A stretch of 33,404 bases of DNA from Methylobacter sp. (GTDB lineage Bacteria; Pseudomonadota; Gammaproteobacteria; Methylococcales; Methylomonadaceae): assembly GCF_030680395.1 (NCBI RefSeq), contig NZ_JAUXVR010000016.1:1-33404 (forward strand). Reading direction: 5' to 3'. The notes under the pieces are model-generated. The model did not search any database and was not told where the DNA came from. It was given only the letters and a program-made list of their open reading frames with translations. Made by a program: the position numbers and the translations under genes. The stretch's first letter is position 1. Every line of letters begins with the position of its first letter. Positions 1-8,225 of the stretch are shown piece after piece.

Positions 1-433
1 GGACTGGAGCCCGGAGCAAGTCTCGGGGAAGCTGGAAATCACAATCAGCCATGAGCGCATTTATCAGCCTATCTGGGCAGATAAGCAGTGCGGCGGCACT
101 TTGTATCAGCATCTTCGGCACAGCAACAAGAAACGCAAAACGCGATACGGATCAAAGGATAAGCGCGGCCAGATCAGGAACCGTATCAGTATCGACGAAC
201 GACCTGAGATCGTTGCGCAAAAGACCCGCATCGGCGATTGGGAGCGTGGCTTAAACGAAAATACCAATGGTTTGATCCGGCAATACTTTACCAAAGGGAG
301 TAGCTTTGAGAACATAACCGATGACGCGGTTGAGGCTGTCATGCATAAGCTCAATCATCGCCCTCGAAAAACACTCAATTTTAGAACACCTCATGAGGTC
401 TTTTTTGCTGAGAAAGAGAAAGAAGCCGCATGA
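1..433 (+). pseudogene. IS30-family transposase remnant, internally deleted and cut by the window edge
   Basis: The frame is open from base 2 to the TGA at 431-433. It starts in the typical IS30 region (DWSPEQVSG, SHERIYQ, WADK), runs through RIGDWE, and continues directly with RGLNENTNGLIRQYF and the C-terminal LNHRPRKTLNFRTPHEVFF. In intact IS30 transposases the stretch between GDWE and the later WERGLNENTNG carries the first two acidic residues of the DDE catalytic triad and about a hundred residues. Here it is absent, and the two WE motifs are fused, with the frame kept. The protein cannot be an active transposase. The sequence just after the stop (about 440-466, GATTGCACTTCGG followed by AATCCGCC) resembles an IS30-type terminal repeat, so the element's right end probably lies there. 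The left end is outside the window. Confidence 0.85.
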
Positions 434-439
434 TTACTG

Positions 440-466
440 GGATTGCACTTCGGAGTTTAATCCGCC
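440..466. repeat. Probable right terminal repeat of the IS30 relic
   Basis: Immediately after the transposase stop, the sequence GATTGCACTTCGGAG followed by TTAATCCGCC resembles the terminal inverted repeats of IS30-family elements. The partner repeat is outside the window, so this is a judgement from memory of the family. Confidence 0.4.
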
Positions 467-555
467 ATTAACTTTCTGTTTTTTAAAGTATTGTTCGCGC
501 CAATACTGGAAAAATACCAGGTTAATTTTGAACGGGTACTTATTACCAATAATCT

Positions 556-577
556 TATAATATCGATAGCTTATAAT
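556..577 (+). promoter_or_regulatory. Two TATAAT hexamers upstream of the polyP:AMP phosphotransferase gene
   Basis: Perfect -10 hexamers occur at 556-561 and 572-577, 53 and 37 bases before the chosen start at 614. The only good -35-like hexamer, TTGAAC at 528-533, is 22 bases from the first TATAAT, longer than the usual 17. A promoter here is plausible but not secure. Confidence 0.3.
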
Positions 578-613
578 ATTGCTATTTTCGGGACTATCCT
601 CAGGGAAACTGTT

Positions 614-2107
614 ATGTTTGAATCGGCAGAGCTTGGACACAAAATAGACAAGGCCACCTATGATATGGAAGTGCCCAAGCTGCGCGAGGCACTGTTGGAA
701 GCACAAATGGATTTGGCAAAATCGTCCAAATTTCCGGTTATTATTTTGATTGGCGGCCTGGATGGTGCGGGACGCGGCGAAACAGTTAACTTGCTCAACG
801 AATGGATGGATCCGCGTTTTATCCAAACTCACGGCATGGGGAAGCCATCGGATGAGGAACTTGATCGTCCCATGATGTGGCGATTCTGGCGCGAGCTTCC
901 TCCCAAAGGCAAGATAGGCGTATTTCTCGGCTCCTGGTATACCTGGCCGATTCTCAATCGTGTGACCGGTCACACCAAAGCGGCTGAACTTGATCAGAGC
1001 ATGGAACGCGCTAAATGCCTGGAAAGGATGTTGACCGACGAAGGCGCGCTGATCCTCAAATTCTGGATGCACTTATCTAAAAATAAACAGGAAAAACGCC
1101 TGAAACTTCTTGAGGCAAATCCGAAAACCCGCTGGCGCGTGACCAATCGTGATTGGTCGCATTTCAAACTATACGACAAATTCCGCGCTGTCCATGAAAG
1201 CGTGATACGGCACACCAGCACCGCTGAGGCGCCGTGGACTATCGTCGAGGGTTACGATCCAAATTACCGCAGCTTGACCGTGGGCAAAATCATTCTGGAA
1301 GCCATACGCAAGCGTCTGGATGATGCCGACATCAAAACAACGGCGGTTCATGCGCCGCCGCCGTTGCCATCGATTGACCAACTCGATATTCTGAAAGCAC
1401 TGGATCTCAATCAAAAGATCGACCGGAAAAAATTTAAGGCTGAACTGGAAAAATATCAGGGCAAGCTCGCTTTACTGACCCGCGAAGACAGGTTTAAGAA
1501 TATCACCGTCATAGCCATGTTCGAAGGCAATGACGCTGCAGGCAAAGGCGGTGCGATCCGCCGCATCACCAGTGCGCTGGATGCCCGCTGGTACAACATT
1601 ATTCCGGTTGCTGCACCTACCGAGGAAGAACGCGCCCAACCTTATTTGTGGCGTTTTTGGCGACACATTCCTCGACGCGGACGACTGACGATTTTCGATC
1701 GTTCCTGGTATGGTCGCGTTTTGGTCGAACGTGTTGAAGGTTTCTGTTCAAAAGCAGATTGGATGCGTGCTTACAGCGAGATCAACGATTTTGAAGCGCA
1801 GCTGGTGCGCCATAATATCGTAGTGGTCAAATTCTGGCTTGCCATTAGCAAGGAAGAGCAACTTGAACGCTTTAATGAGCGTGAAAAAATCGGTTTTAAA
1901 CGTTTTAAAATTACCGAAGAAGATTGGCGTAATCGCAATAAATGGGATGAATATGAGCACGCAGTGTGCGATATGGTAGATCGCACCAGCACCGAAATTG
2001 CACCGTGGACGCTGATAGAAGCCAATGACAAAAACTTTGCCCGTATCAAGATATTGAAAACGTTATGCAAGCAAATTGAAGTGGCAATGCAGAAAAATAG
2101 TCTGTAG
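614..2107 (+). CDS. pap: Polyphosphate:AMP phosphotransferase (two-domain PPK2 class)
   Basis: This cytoplasmic enzyme transfers phosphate from polyphosphate to AMP to make ADP. The 497-residue protein has two tandem PPK2 domains, the family's usual layout and length. Domain 1 (about 15-235) has a degenerate nucleotide loop, GGLDGAGRGE at 47-56, with Arg in place of the Walker Lys, and FLGSWYT where the lid motif should be. Domain 2 (about 265-497) has the canonical EGNDAAGKGG (304-313) and FDRSWYGR (361-368) and is the likely catalytic half, as known for the family. The frame is open upstream from a TTG at 491, but the ATG at 614 is preferred: it starts the conserved region and follows AGGGAAA. 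The gene stands alone between the IS30 relic and the FNR-type regulator. Confidence 0.9.
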   Translation: MFESAELGHKIDKATYDMEVPKLREALLEAQMDLAKSSKFPVIILIGGLDGAGRGETVNLLNEWMDPRFIQTHGMGKPSDEELDRPMMWRFWRELPPKGKIGVFLGSWYTWPILNRVTGHTKAAELDQSMERAKCLERMLTDEGALILKFWMHLSKNKQEKRLKLLEANPKTRWRVTNRDWSHFKLYDKFRAVHESVIRHTSTAEAPWTIVEGYDPNYRSLTVGKIILEAIRKRLDDADIKTTAVHAPPPLPSIDQLDILKALDLNQKIDRKKFKAELEKYQGKLALLTREDRFKNITVIAMFEGNDAAGKGGAIRRITSALDARWYNIIPVAAPTEEERAQPYLWRFWRHIPRRGRLTIFDRSWYGRVLVERVEGFCSKADWMRAYSEINDFEAQLVRHNIVVVKFWLAISKEEQLERFNEREKIGFKRFKITEEDWRNRNKWDEYEHAVCDMVDRTSTEIAPWTLIEANDKNFARIKILKTLCKQIEVAMQKNSL

Positions 2108-2329
2108 GGAATACTTATTCTCAATTTAAAATGCGTGCCGGATGCTAACGGTTTCATAAAATTCATTAGCGGCAGAGGCATACCACTTAGTTCATACGCT
2201 TTTAAGTGAGACAATGGTTCTTCTGATAAGTTGGTCATCAGGAAGTGTACGCGGATTCCTTATAGCCAAATTAAGTTTTGATAAATCTATTTATTTTTTA
2301 GCTCAGCTCTCTTTCTCATTTTCAAAATA

Positions 2330-3058
2330 ATGATCAATTCAACAACGTCAACTTTATTGACCACCAAAACAGCAGTCACTTGCGCAAACTGTAACTTGGA
2401 TAATTTATGTATTCCTAAAGGCCTGCCTCGGTCGGAAGTGGGTGAGCTCGCGTTATTGGTCAATCGAAACAATATACGTCAAAAGGGTGAGGCTATCTAT
2501 CATGCCGGCAGCCCATTCAGAGGAATAATTGCCTTGCGTTCCGGCAGTGTCAAATTACTGAGCTTTGACCCAAATGGAAATGAGCTGGTCGTTGATTTTA
2601 TTCTTCCTGGAGAATTGCTTGGATTTGACGGCTTGTCGTCGCAAATTCATAACTGTACGGCCATAGCGTTAGAGACCGTGAATTATTGCCATTTGCCGGC
2701 CTATAAAATAGAGATATTGGCTATCAATACTCCCGGCTTGAGTCAGGTGTTGCTACAAAGATCCTGCGATCAATTTGATGCTCAAGTACAAAAGATGATG
2801 CTGAGTCGCCGATCTGCTGAAGAGCGCGTGGCTTACTTCATTCTGCATATTTCAGATCGTCTGAGTATACGAGGCTACTCCGAACTGGAATTCCGCCTGA
2901 GCATGTCACGGGAAGAAATAGGAAATTATCTGGGAATCGCACATGAAACGGTTAGCCGCATCATTCATCTCTTTCAAGCACGGAAACTGATAGAAGTTAA
3001 ATCCAAACAATTAAAAATAACCGATAAAAAAGAGCTGTTTAACTTTTATGCAACTTAA
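2330..3058 (+). CDS. fnr: FNR-type oxygen-responsive transcriptional regulator (Crp/Fnr family)
   Basis: This 242-residue protein has the Crp/Fnr layout: N-terminal cysteine cluster, cyclic-nucleotide-type beta-barrel (about 45-140), dimer helix and C-terminal winged HTH. Cys18, Cys21 and Cys27 form the CX2CX5C motif (TCANCNLDNLCIP), and Cys120 in NYCHLP aligns with the fourth ligand of E. coli FNR. It should therefore bind an oxygen-labile [4Fe-4S] cluster. The recognition helix MSREEIGNYLGIAHETVSRII carries the E..SR pattern that reads TTGAT-N4-ATCAA. Two such boxes occur just downstream at 3241 and 3291. An isolated TTGAT half-site lies upstream at 2278-2282, too weak to claim autoregulation. 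ATG at 2330 fits the length of FNR; no strong ribosome-binding site precedes it. Confidence 0.9.
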   Translation: MINSTTSTLLTTKTAVTCANCNLDNLCIPKGLPRSEVGELALLVNRNNIRQKGEAIYHAGSPFRGIIALRSGSVKLLSFDPNGNELVVDFILPGELLGFDGLSSQIHNCTAIALETVNYCHLPAYKIEILAINTPGLSQVLLQRSCDQFDAQVQKMMLSRRSAEERVAYFILHISDRLSIRGYSELEFRLSMSREEIGNYLGIAHETVSRIIHLFQARKLIEVKSKQLKITDKKELFNFYAT

Positions 3059-3240
3059 TTATTAAACAGCCCAAACCTGCAAGGATTTAATTAAACCTCC
3101 GTACACCACACAACTCAGGCAGGCTTCAAGTTGCGCTATCTACGGTAAAACGAAAACTACGACTAAGAGGAGAAAGTCTTTTAGTTTTTATATACTGACT
3201 TTAGAGGCATGCTCAGCGATTACTGTCGTAAGGACAACAG

Positions 3241-3254
3241 TTGATTTGCATCAA
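3241..3254. promoter_or_regulatory. Perfect FNR box
   Basis: TTGATTTGCATCAA matches the FNR consensus TTGAT-N4-ATCAA at every defined position, and the dyad extends one more base pair on each side (G...C). It lies 182 bp beyond the end of the fnr gene and about 190 bp before the end of the convergent endonuclease gene, so its target is not obvious. Confidence 0.7.
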
Positions 3255-3290
3255 CGTGCAGCTATTTAAACAAATTGCGGAATAAAAAAA

Positions 3291-3304
3291 TTGAGCCAGA
3301 TCAA
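3291..3304. promoter_or_regulatory. Second FNR box (one mismatch)
   Basis: TTGAGCCAGATCAA matches the FNR consensus with one mismatch (G for T in the left half-site). Its centre (3297.5) is exactly 50 bp from that of the box at 3241. It is followed at 3302-3321 by an AT-rich dyad with arms CAATAAA and TTTATTG separated by six bases. Confidence 0.55.
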
Positions 3305-3321
3305 TAAATGTTTGTTTATTG
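3302..3321. repeat. AT-rich inverted repeat overlapping the second FNR box
   Basis: Seven-base arms CAATAAA (3302-3308) and TTTATTG (3315-3321) flank TGTTTG. The left arm overlaps the ATCAA half of the FNR box. It could be an operator or a weak hairpin; the sequence does not decide. Confidence 0.4.
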
Positions 3322-3360
3322 GATTCCAGCCCGAAAATTAAGGATTGGTTGAGACACGGT

Positions 3361-3444
3361 ATGAACGACTGTATGGAGCAGTTTCCGAGAGCGCACCATT
3401 TTGATGACGGTGTTGGCGGCGATCTGCATACTGACCGCCGTTAA
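3361..3444 (+). CDS. Possible 27-codon ORF downstream of the FNR boxes
   Basis: ATG at 3361 opens a 27-residue frame (MNDCMEQFPRAHHFDDGVGG and seven more) ending at TAA 3442-3444, which overlaps the 3' end of the convergent endonuclease gene by four bases. It is the only start-to-stop frame correctly placed after the FNR-box pair. The upstream GAGACACGG is a poor ribosome-binding site and no homology is recognised, so it may be chance; an untranslated small RNA is an equally good explanation for the boxes. Confidence 0.2.
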   Translation: MNDCMEQFPRAHHFDDGVGGDLHTDRR

Positions 3445-4337
3445 TGACGTGGGGGCAGATTGCTGACGGCTTGTAAATCCCAGGGTAGAGGTTCAATGGC
3501 CGCTTCCACATGTGCCTCAATGCGATCGTCCAATTCCACAAAAAAATCAATACCGGTTTGTGCTTCTATGCTGTCAATATTGGTCACGAACTGCGCCAGC
3601 GGTTCTTTGCCGTTAACCGTTTGCGGGATTAAAAAGGCCAGGGCAAGAGGTGGTTTGTTTGGCGTGGCATCTGCTATATATATTTTGTAAAACGCATCCG
3701 GTATTTCCACCGTCAAATCCGACGTTAAGCGCTCGACCGTGCCGTTAAAAACCGGCCCGGTAATCACCCACACCTTGCCGAACAGCTTGGCAAAATGCTT
3801 TATTTCCGCCTCCTCCAAACGCTGCCATATCTTTTGGTTAAGGTTGGGTTTTTGCGGAGTGATGTTGGTCATTAAAAAACTGTCCGCCTGACCTTCCCTG
3901 CCGTAAAGATGACTTATCGCATAATTTGGCGCCATGTGGCCACGGTCGTATCCGCTTTTTTGATAACTCTCGTGACTGACGCGATTGATGCTACGCCAAT
4001 CGGTTTCAAAGCGGCTGGGGCGTTTTATGGACGGCGTATTTGCAGCCTGGTCGGTCAGCGCGTACTCCACCCACAACGGGTTACCCCGCAGATCCGAGTA
4101 ACCCAGAATAAAGCCATCATTACGTAATATACGAAACCAGGTGTCGATGTTTTTGGCATCGAGGGATTGTGGTGCGCCTTGATAAAGTAATGCCGGGCGG
4201 GCAATTTTAACTTCATAGCCATAGCCGCCCAAACCCAGACCGAGAACAATCAGCAACAGCACGGGATATTTGCGGCTTAAGCGGAATAATCCCGACAATA
4301 ATTTAAACAGGTTTAGTGCGGATGATTGTCTGCGCAT
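3441..4337 (-). CDS. Membrane-anchored DNA/RNA non-specific endonuclease (NUC1/EndoG type)
   Basis: This 298-residue protein of the His-Me finger (beta-beta-alpha metal) nuclease family cleaves DNA and RNA without sequence preference. The active-site motif is DRGHMAPN (131-138), with catalytic His134. Downstream, MTNITPQKPNLNQ (156-168) supplies the family's Mg-binding Asn, probably Asn167, followed by W171 and the usual LEE. An N-terminal hydrophobic segment (about 24-41, VLLLIVLGLGLGGYG) with basic residues before it should anchor the protein in the inner membrane facing the periplasm, or act as a signal peptide. The gene is transcribed leftwards, 122 bp after the DUF1249 gene, so it may be at the end of the queD-DUF1249 unit. 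No immunity partner is visible next to it, which suggests a nutrient or housekeeping nuclease rather than a toxin. Confidence 0.88.
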   Translation of the reverse strand: MRRQSSALNLFKLLSGLFRLSRKYPVLLLIVLGLGLGGYGYEVKIARPALLYQGAPQSLDAKNIDTWFRILRNDGFILGYSDLRGNPLWVEYALTDQAANTPSIKRPSRFETDWRSINRVSHESYQKSGYDRGHMAPNYAISHLYGREGQADSFLMTNITPQKPNLNQKIWQRLEEAEIKHFAKLFGKVWVITGPVFNGTVERLTSDLTVEIPDAFYKIYIADATPNKPPLALAFLIPQTVNGKEPLAQFVTNIDSIEAQTGIDFFVELDDRIEAHVEAAIEPLPWDLQAVSNLPPRH

Positions 4338-4459
4338 TAACGATGTATTTTAAGGAAATCAACAGTGATTCGAAAACAGAGGTGGGCGAAAGGCAAAAAG
4401 CGGCCGTGTGGAATCCGGTTTTTTCGCTTTTCGCCTATCCGGTTCTATTCAGCAACAGG

Positions 4460-4915
4460 TTAAATCAACACTTCCGTTTGTATAGTATTAGCGCTGAATA
4501 AATAATCCTTTTTTAAACAGTGATCCAGCCATTTTTGCAGAAAATAATTTAATCGCCATTTGTAATTCATGATTTCACGGCTTAATCCGGGATCTTTAAA
4601 AACTTGCGCCACACCGGCACGAGCATGATCGCTTAATACCTCAGCCAGATGCGCATCCAGATAAACTCTTATTTTTACGGCAGGCGCCAAAAGCTCTTCC
4701 TCATTTTTATTGAAGCAATGGCTAAGCTCAACTGTCATGGTGTAAGGCGTACGCTCAATGATCTCGAGATGCAGCGTAGTGTGATGGGGCGCGAGGCCAA
4801 TGGCGGTTTCTTTAAATGCCATTAAGTCCGGAATTAATTTTAGCAACTTTTGATAGTTGGATTCGCAGACTTGCTCAAGACAGATTGATTTATTGACCGG
4901 ATTGACAAAGCTCAT
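4460..4915 (-). CDS. DUF1249 (YqiB-like) family protein
   Basis: This 151-residue protein resembles the DUF1249/YqiB family of gammaproteobacteria, whose function is unknown. Recognisable features are the N-terminal CESNYQKLLKLIPDL, the middle ERTPYTMTVELSHCF, and the C-terminal LNYFLQKWLDHCL. There is no signal peptide or membrane segment, so it is probably cytoplasmic. It starts 6 bp after the queD stop with ACAGG in front of the ATG, so the two are one transcription unit. The family's usual neighbours in enterobacteria are different genes (nudF, cpdA), so the pairing with queD does not reveal a function. Confidence 0.75.
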   Translation of the reverse strand: MSFVNPVNKSICLEQVCESNYQKLLKLIPDLMAFKETAIGLAPHHTTLHLEIIERTPYTMTVELSHCFNKNEEELLAPAVKIRVYLDAHLAEVLSDHARAGVAQVFKDPGLSREIMNYKWRLNYFLQKWLDHCLKKDYLFSANTIQTEVLI

Positions 4916-4921
4916 GACCTG

Positions 4922-5326
4922 TCAATTTTCCCTATAACAGGCATGGGCGCTGGCGGTTTCCCATAACACCACCTGGGCTACATTAAAGCCGGATTGTTTG
5001 AGATGACGGTAAATCATCTTACTCAGGACTTCTGCGGTGGGATGTTCGTCAAGGGCAAGGAAGCGCTCCTTATTTGCAGTGAGCATGGGTATGATCGGAT
5101 CATCTTTATGCAACAGAAAATTATGGTCAAGATGCTGATCGATATATGCCTCAACGCAATTCCTGATATCGGAAAAGTCGCAGACCATGCCTTGGTCGTT
5201 GAGTTGTTCCTGCTCTATGGAAATAGAGGCCTTAACGCTATGTCCGTGTAAATTGCGGCATTTGCCGGGGTGATTCATTAGCCGGTGTCCGTAACAAAAA
5301 TACACCTCTTTGGTAATCGTATACAT
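4922..5326 (-). CDS. queD: 6-carboxy-5,6,7,8-tetrahydropterin synthase (QueD/PTPS family)
   Basis: This enzyme makes 6-carboxytetrahydropterin from dihydroneopterin triphosphate, the second step towards queuosine and other 7-deazaguanines. The 134-residue length is right for QueD. Zinc ligands are His14 (YGHRL) and His27 and His29 (NLHGHS), and the catalytic Cys23 sits in GKCRNLHGH, the arrangement that separates QueD-like from true pyruvoyl-tetrahydropterin synthases. DFSDIR, DHNFL and the final WETASAHACY are also family motifs. It is the first gene of a pair with DUF1249. No other queuosine gene is in the window. A folate-related role (PTPS-III) is the main alternative. Confidence 0.85.
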   Translation of the reverse strand: MYTITKEVYFCYGHRLMNHPGKCRNLHGHSVKASISIEQEQLNDQGMVCDFSDIRNCVEAYIDQHLDHNFLLHKDDPIIPMLTANKERFLALDEHPTAEVLSKMIYRHLKQSGFNVAQVVLWETASAHACYREN

Positions 5327-5366
5327 AATAAAAATATAAGCAGTTCCGGTAATTTAAATAAGGAGG

Positions 5367-5434
5367 CATTGCCTGCATGGAGGTAGGCAAGTGGCGTGAG
5401 CAGGAGCGGAAACATTGCCTACATGGAGGTAGGT
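5367..5434. repeat. Two tandem copies of a CCTACATGGATGTAGG-type palindromic repeat
   Basis: CATTGCCTGCATGGAGGTAGG (5367-5387) and CATTGCCTACATGGAGGTAGG (5413-5433) differ at one base. Each contains a dyad of the form GCCT-CAT/AGGTAGGC around a central GG. A third, perfect copy (CCTACATGGATGTAGG) is at 27306-27321. These lie between queD and the PilZ gene; the second copy touches the 3' end of the PilZ gene. Confidence 0.75.
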
Positions 5435-5733
5435 CAGTCCCCTTTTATGCTTTTTATGGTGGCGGCAATCTCGTAGTTACCATCGCCTTGCTGGGTACTT
5501 CTGATAACCTCAATAAAAGCGGTCATTGAGGGCGTGACTGTATTTTTTGGAATAACGTTTATTTCCATTGCCTTGCCGGGGTCAAAAAACCGGTCGGCAA
5601 TGAATGAAACGCCGGCACCGCTAATTGACGAACAGCGTCCGTGGTGTAATTCATCCGAACCCGCAAGTCTGTAAGTTACGTCACAGTCTATTTCCATTCG
5701 AATATAATTGCGCTTTTCATCATATTCCAACAT
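5434..5733 (-). CDS. Small single-domain PilZ protein
   Basis: This 99-residue protein is a single PilZ domain, the fold that binds cyclic di-GMP and passes the signal to motility, adhesion or polysaccharide machinery. The RxxxR motif is present as RNYIR (8-12). The second motif, normally [D/N]xSxxG, reads SSISGAG here, so the acidic or amide residue is replaced by Ser; binding may be altered. No membrane segment is present. The gene is monocistronic; its stop lies at the repeat pair at 5367-5434. The target is unknown. Confidence 0.75.
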   Translation of the reverse strand: MLEYDEKRNYIRMEIDCDVTYRLAGSDELHHGRCSSISGAGVSFIADRFFDPGKAMEINVIPKNTVTPSMTAFIEVIRSTQQGDGNYEIAATIKSIKGD

Positions 5734-5928
5734 GCTATTTCTCCGGTCAAGTTTACAGTTATTGCGTCTGCTGGTCGATCTACAAAGTTTACTATAAAAA
5801 GCATAATAACGGGGGCATGATTTGCAACGGTGCCGTCAATTGAGCTATTCCACTGGATATTAACCTGAATTTATGTAATATGACGCCAACTTTCACATCT
5901 TAAATAAACAGACTTCTGAGTATCATTT

Positions 5929-6942
5929 ATGACTAAAGCAATCGTTTTAACCGGAATTACAACTACGGGCACTCCGCATTTGGGTAATTATGTCGGCGCC
6001 ATCAGACCGGCCATTGCGGCGAGTAAGGATGCGAATGTTACGCCCTTTTATTTTCTGGCCGATTATCATGCGCTGATTAAATGTCAGGAGCCGGAAAGAG
6101 TCAGACAATCCAGCCTTGAAATTGCCGCAACATGGCTGGCTTTAGGGTTGGATACGTCAAATGCAGTTTTCTATCGGCAGTCGGATGTCCCTGAAATTTT
6201 GGAACTCTCCTGGATGTTGACCTGCGTCGCAGCAAAAGGCTTGATGAACAGGGCGCATGCCTACAAGGCGGCGGTCGCCGAAAATGAACAGGGCGGCGAG
6301 AACGATGCCGACAAAGGCATCACCATGGGCTTGTTCAGCTACCCGATCTTAATGGCGGCCGATATGCTGATGTTTAATGCCAATAAAGTTCCGGTCGGCA
6401 AGGACCAGATTCAGCATATTGAAATGGCCAGGGATCTTGCCGGGCGTTTTAATCACATTTACGGCGAACATTTTGTGCTGCCGGAGGCGGTTATTGAAGA
6501 GCACGCATCAACATTAGCGGGTCTGGACGGGCGCAAGATGAGTAAAAGTTATAACAACACCATCCCATTATTCGAGCCTGAAAAAAAGCTAAGAAAACTC
6601 ATTAACAAGATTAAAACCAACTCATTGGAACCCGGTGAGCCGAAAGATCCCGAAGGTTGCACTTTATTCAGCATTTATCAGGCTTTTGCAAACCCGGAGG
6701 AAGTCGCTGAAATACGGCAACGCTACGCAAGCGGCATCGCCTGGGGTGAAATGAAACAGGTGCTGTTTGAGCACATTAATGATCACCTCATTCCGGCAAG
6801 AGAACGGTATGAGGCATTGATACAGGCACCGGAACATATCGAAGAGCAATTGCAGGAAGGCGCTCAAAAAGCGCGTGCAGTCAGCGTGCCGTTTATGAAG
6901 GAATTGCGTAAAGCGGTCGGGATTTCATCGATTGCCTTGTGA
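5929..6942 (+). CDS. trpS: Tryptophanyl-tRNA synthetase
   Basis: This class I aminoacyl-tRNA synthetase charges tRNA-Trp in the cytoplasm. The 337-residue protein carries the HIGH-type signature TGTPHLGN (13-20) and the KMSKS loop (203-207, in [11 protein letters not shown]). ADYHALI and [14 protein letters not shown] are typical substrate-pocket segments. The length matches bacterial TrpRS. ATG at 5929 is at the start of the Rossmann strand; the ribosome-binding site is weak (CTTCTGAG). The stop overlaps the start of the next gene by four bases, so that gene is translationally coupled. Confidence 0.95.
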   Translation: MTKAIVLTGITTTGTPHLGNYVGAIRPAIAASKDANVTPFYFLADYHALIKCQEPERVRQSSLEIAATWLALGLDTSNAVFYRQSDVPEILELSWMLTCVAAKGLMNRAHAYKAAVAENEQGGENDADKGITMGLFSYPILMAADMLMFNANKVPVGKDQIQHIEMARDLAGRFNHIYGEHFVLPEAVIEEHASTLAGLDGRKMSKSYNNTIPLFEPEKKLRKLINKIKTNSLEPGEPKDPEGCTLFSIYQAFANPEEVAEIRQRYASGIAWGEMKQVLFEHINDHLIPARERYEALIQAPEHIEEQLQEGAQKARAVSVPFMKELRKAVGISSIAL

Positions 6943-7649
6943 GACCCGTGACGTTCGGTAACTGGCTTGGGCAGGCATTAATGCTGATCAGCCGTGCGCC
7001 GTTGCTTTGGACAGGCTACACCTTATTTATTGGCCTGCTTTTGGGGATCGAACGGGTTTCCATGGCGCTGGGTATTTTTCTTGCTGTAACAGGGTTATTT
7101 GTCGGAGTAGGCGTTGCAAAATATATCGACTTGAAATCCTCGGCAGTAACTTCATTGAGTTTTTACCGGGCGATAGCTAAAAGCCTGCCTTTAGCCGTAT
7201 TAGCGGCCGGCAGTCTGGTAATTTGCTGGTTTGTATTCAGAGCGACTGCCAATATTTATTCGGGTGAGCTCTATAAAATAGGCCGCTTCTTTTTTTACTG
7301 GGAATTGACTACAGAGCATCTGGATAATAAGTCCCGGCACCAAATAGCCGGTTGGCTCTATTTACCGGCAATAACCACGCTGCTTTTTATCTTGCTAATG
7401 CTGACCACTTTTGCAAACTGGTTCAGTTATCCGTTAATGCTGTTTAAAGACTATTCCTGGAGTCAGGCAAGACAACAAGGCAATGAGGCATCCGTCAAAA
7501 ACCAGGCGGCAATGTATAAGCTGTTGGCTTTTATATTTGCGGCCACATTTATTGGTGCGGGAATAATTCCTTTGTTAGCACCTGTTTTGTATATGCTGGT
7601 TTCAACGTTAATGTATGTATCTTACAAGACTGTTTTTGAGTCGACATGA
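6939..7649 (+). CDS. Integral membrane protein of unknown function, coupled to trpS
   Basis: This 236-residue protein begins at a GTG inside the end of trpS (GTGA overlap). It has about five hydrophobic segments: roughly 22-45, 46-62, 82-103, 142-163 and 189-215. A central loop (about 105-140) is rich in charged residues. The opening [22 protein letters not shown] looks like a membrane-interface helix. I do not recognise the family. Convergent with the next membrane protein gene, with 9 bp between stops. Coupling to trpS is probably only transcriptional convenience. Confidence 0.7.
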   Translation: MRPVTFGNWLGQALMLISRAPLLWTGYTLFIGLLLGIERVSMALGIFLAVTGLFVGVGVAKYIDLKSSAVTSLSFYRAIAKSLPLAVLAAGSLVICWFVFRATANIYSGELYKIGRFFFYWELTTEHLDNKSRHQIAGWLYLPAITTLLFILLMLTTFANWFSYPLMLFKDYSWSQARQQGNEASVKNQAAMYKLLAFIFAATFIGAGIIPLLAPVLYMLVSTLMYVSYKTVFEST

Positions 7650-7658
7650 CAAATCAGG

Positions 7659-8156
7659 TTAAAGCAGCTGTCCCAGCGCAAAAGCGCCAAAATAAGTTGT
7701 TGTAAAATAGAACAAAGACAAGACCAGGCCGGCGAAAAGATTGATAGACAGAACTTGCTTGATTATGTGAGCTACCACCACATAAACCCAAAATAAAAGC
7801 AGAGCCAAAAAATAATAACTTAAAGGGTCTTCGCTGACGGTCAGCCAGACCAATACCGGTACGATTAACAACGCGACTATATTGGCGCAAAATATAACCG
7901 CTGTCGCCACTTGTACATAGGCGTATAAGGTCCGGTTAAGGAACAGCATAACGCCTATAAACATAAGCGTTAATAATGTCTGTATACCAACTTCGGTAAA
8001 CGATTCTATCGGGTCGTCGGTCATGTTGGCTTGCATGAAATATTCGACAACAAAATAGAACAGCAGATTTTGTTTAAAAAAATCGACTGATCTCGGTAGC
8101 TCAAGCGGGTTATTTTGTAACCAACATAGTGGCAAATATTGTTTTAAAACATCCAT
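7659..8156 (-). CDS. Small polytopic membrane protein (possibly Yip1-like)
   Basis: This 165-residue protein has four hydrophobic segments (about 59-75, 79-105, 111-133 and 137-163) after a polar N-terminus (LPRSVDFFKQNLLFYF). The size and topology recall bacterial Yip1-domain proteins, but no diagnostic motif is seen. It is transcribed in the same direction as the dynamin-like GTPase upstream (69 bp gap, 8157-8225), so the two may be co-transcribed and share a membrane role. Confidence 0.65.
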   Translation of the reverse strand: MDVLKQYLPLCWLQNNPLELPRSVDFFKQNLLFYFVVEYFMQANMTDDPIESFTEVGIQTLLTLMFIGVMLFLNRTLYAYVQVATAVIFCANIVALLIVPVLVWLTVSEDPLSYYFLALLLFWVYVVVAHIIKQVLSINLFAGLVLSLFYFTTTYFGAFALGQLL

Positions 8157-8225
8157 AGTTACCCAGGGTTTTATTTTTACAAGCTATTTAAACCGCAGCG
8201 GCCAATTACTGTGGGCATGTGAATA

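Noticed and set aside
434-1072. A 212-codon open frame on the minus strand opposite the phosphotransferase gene
   Set aside because: It is antisense to a well-conserved two-domain PPK2 protein and has no recognisable family; a shadow frame.
2271-2291. Possible FNR autoregulatory site before the fnr gene
   Set aside because: Only the TTGAT half is present; the second half (CTATT) does not match ATCAA.
3441-4337. A secreted nuclease toxin with an immunity gene
   Set aside because: There is no small partner gene, no secretion or delivery domain, and the protein is a simple anchored NUC1-type nuclease.
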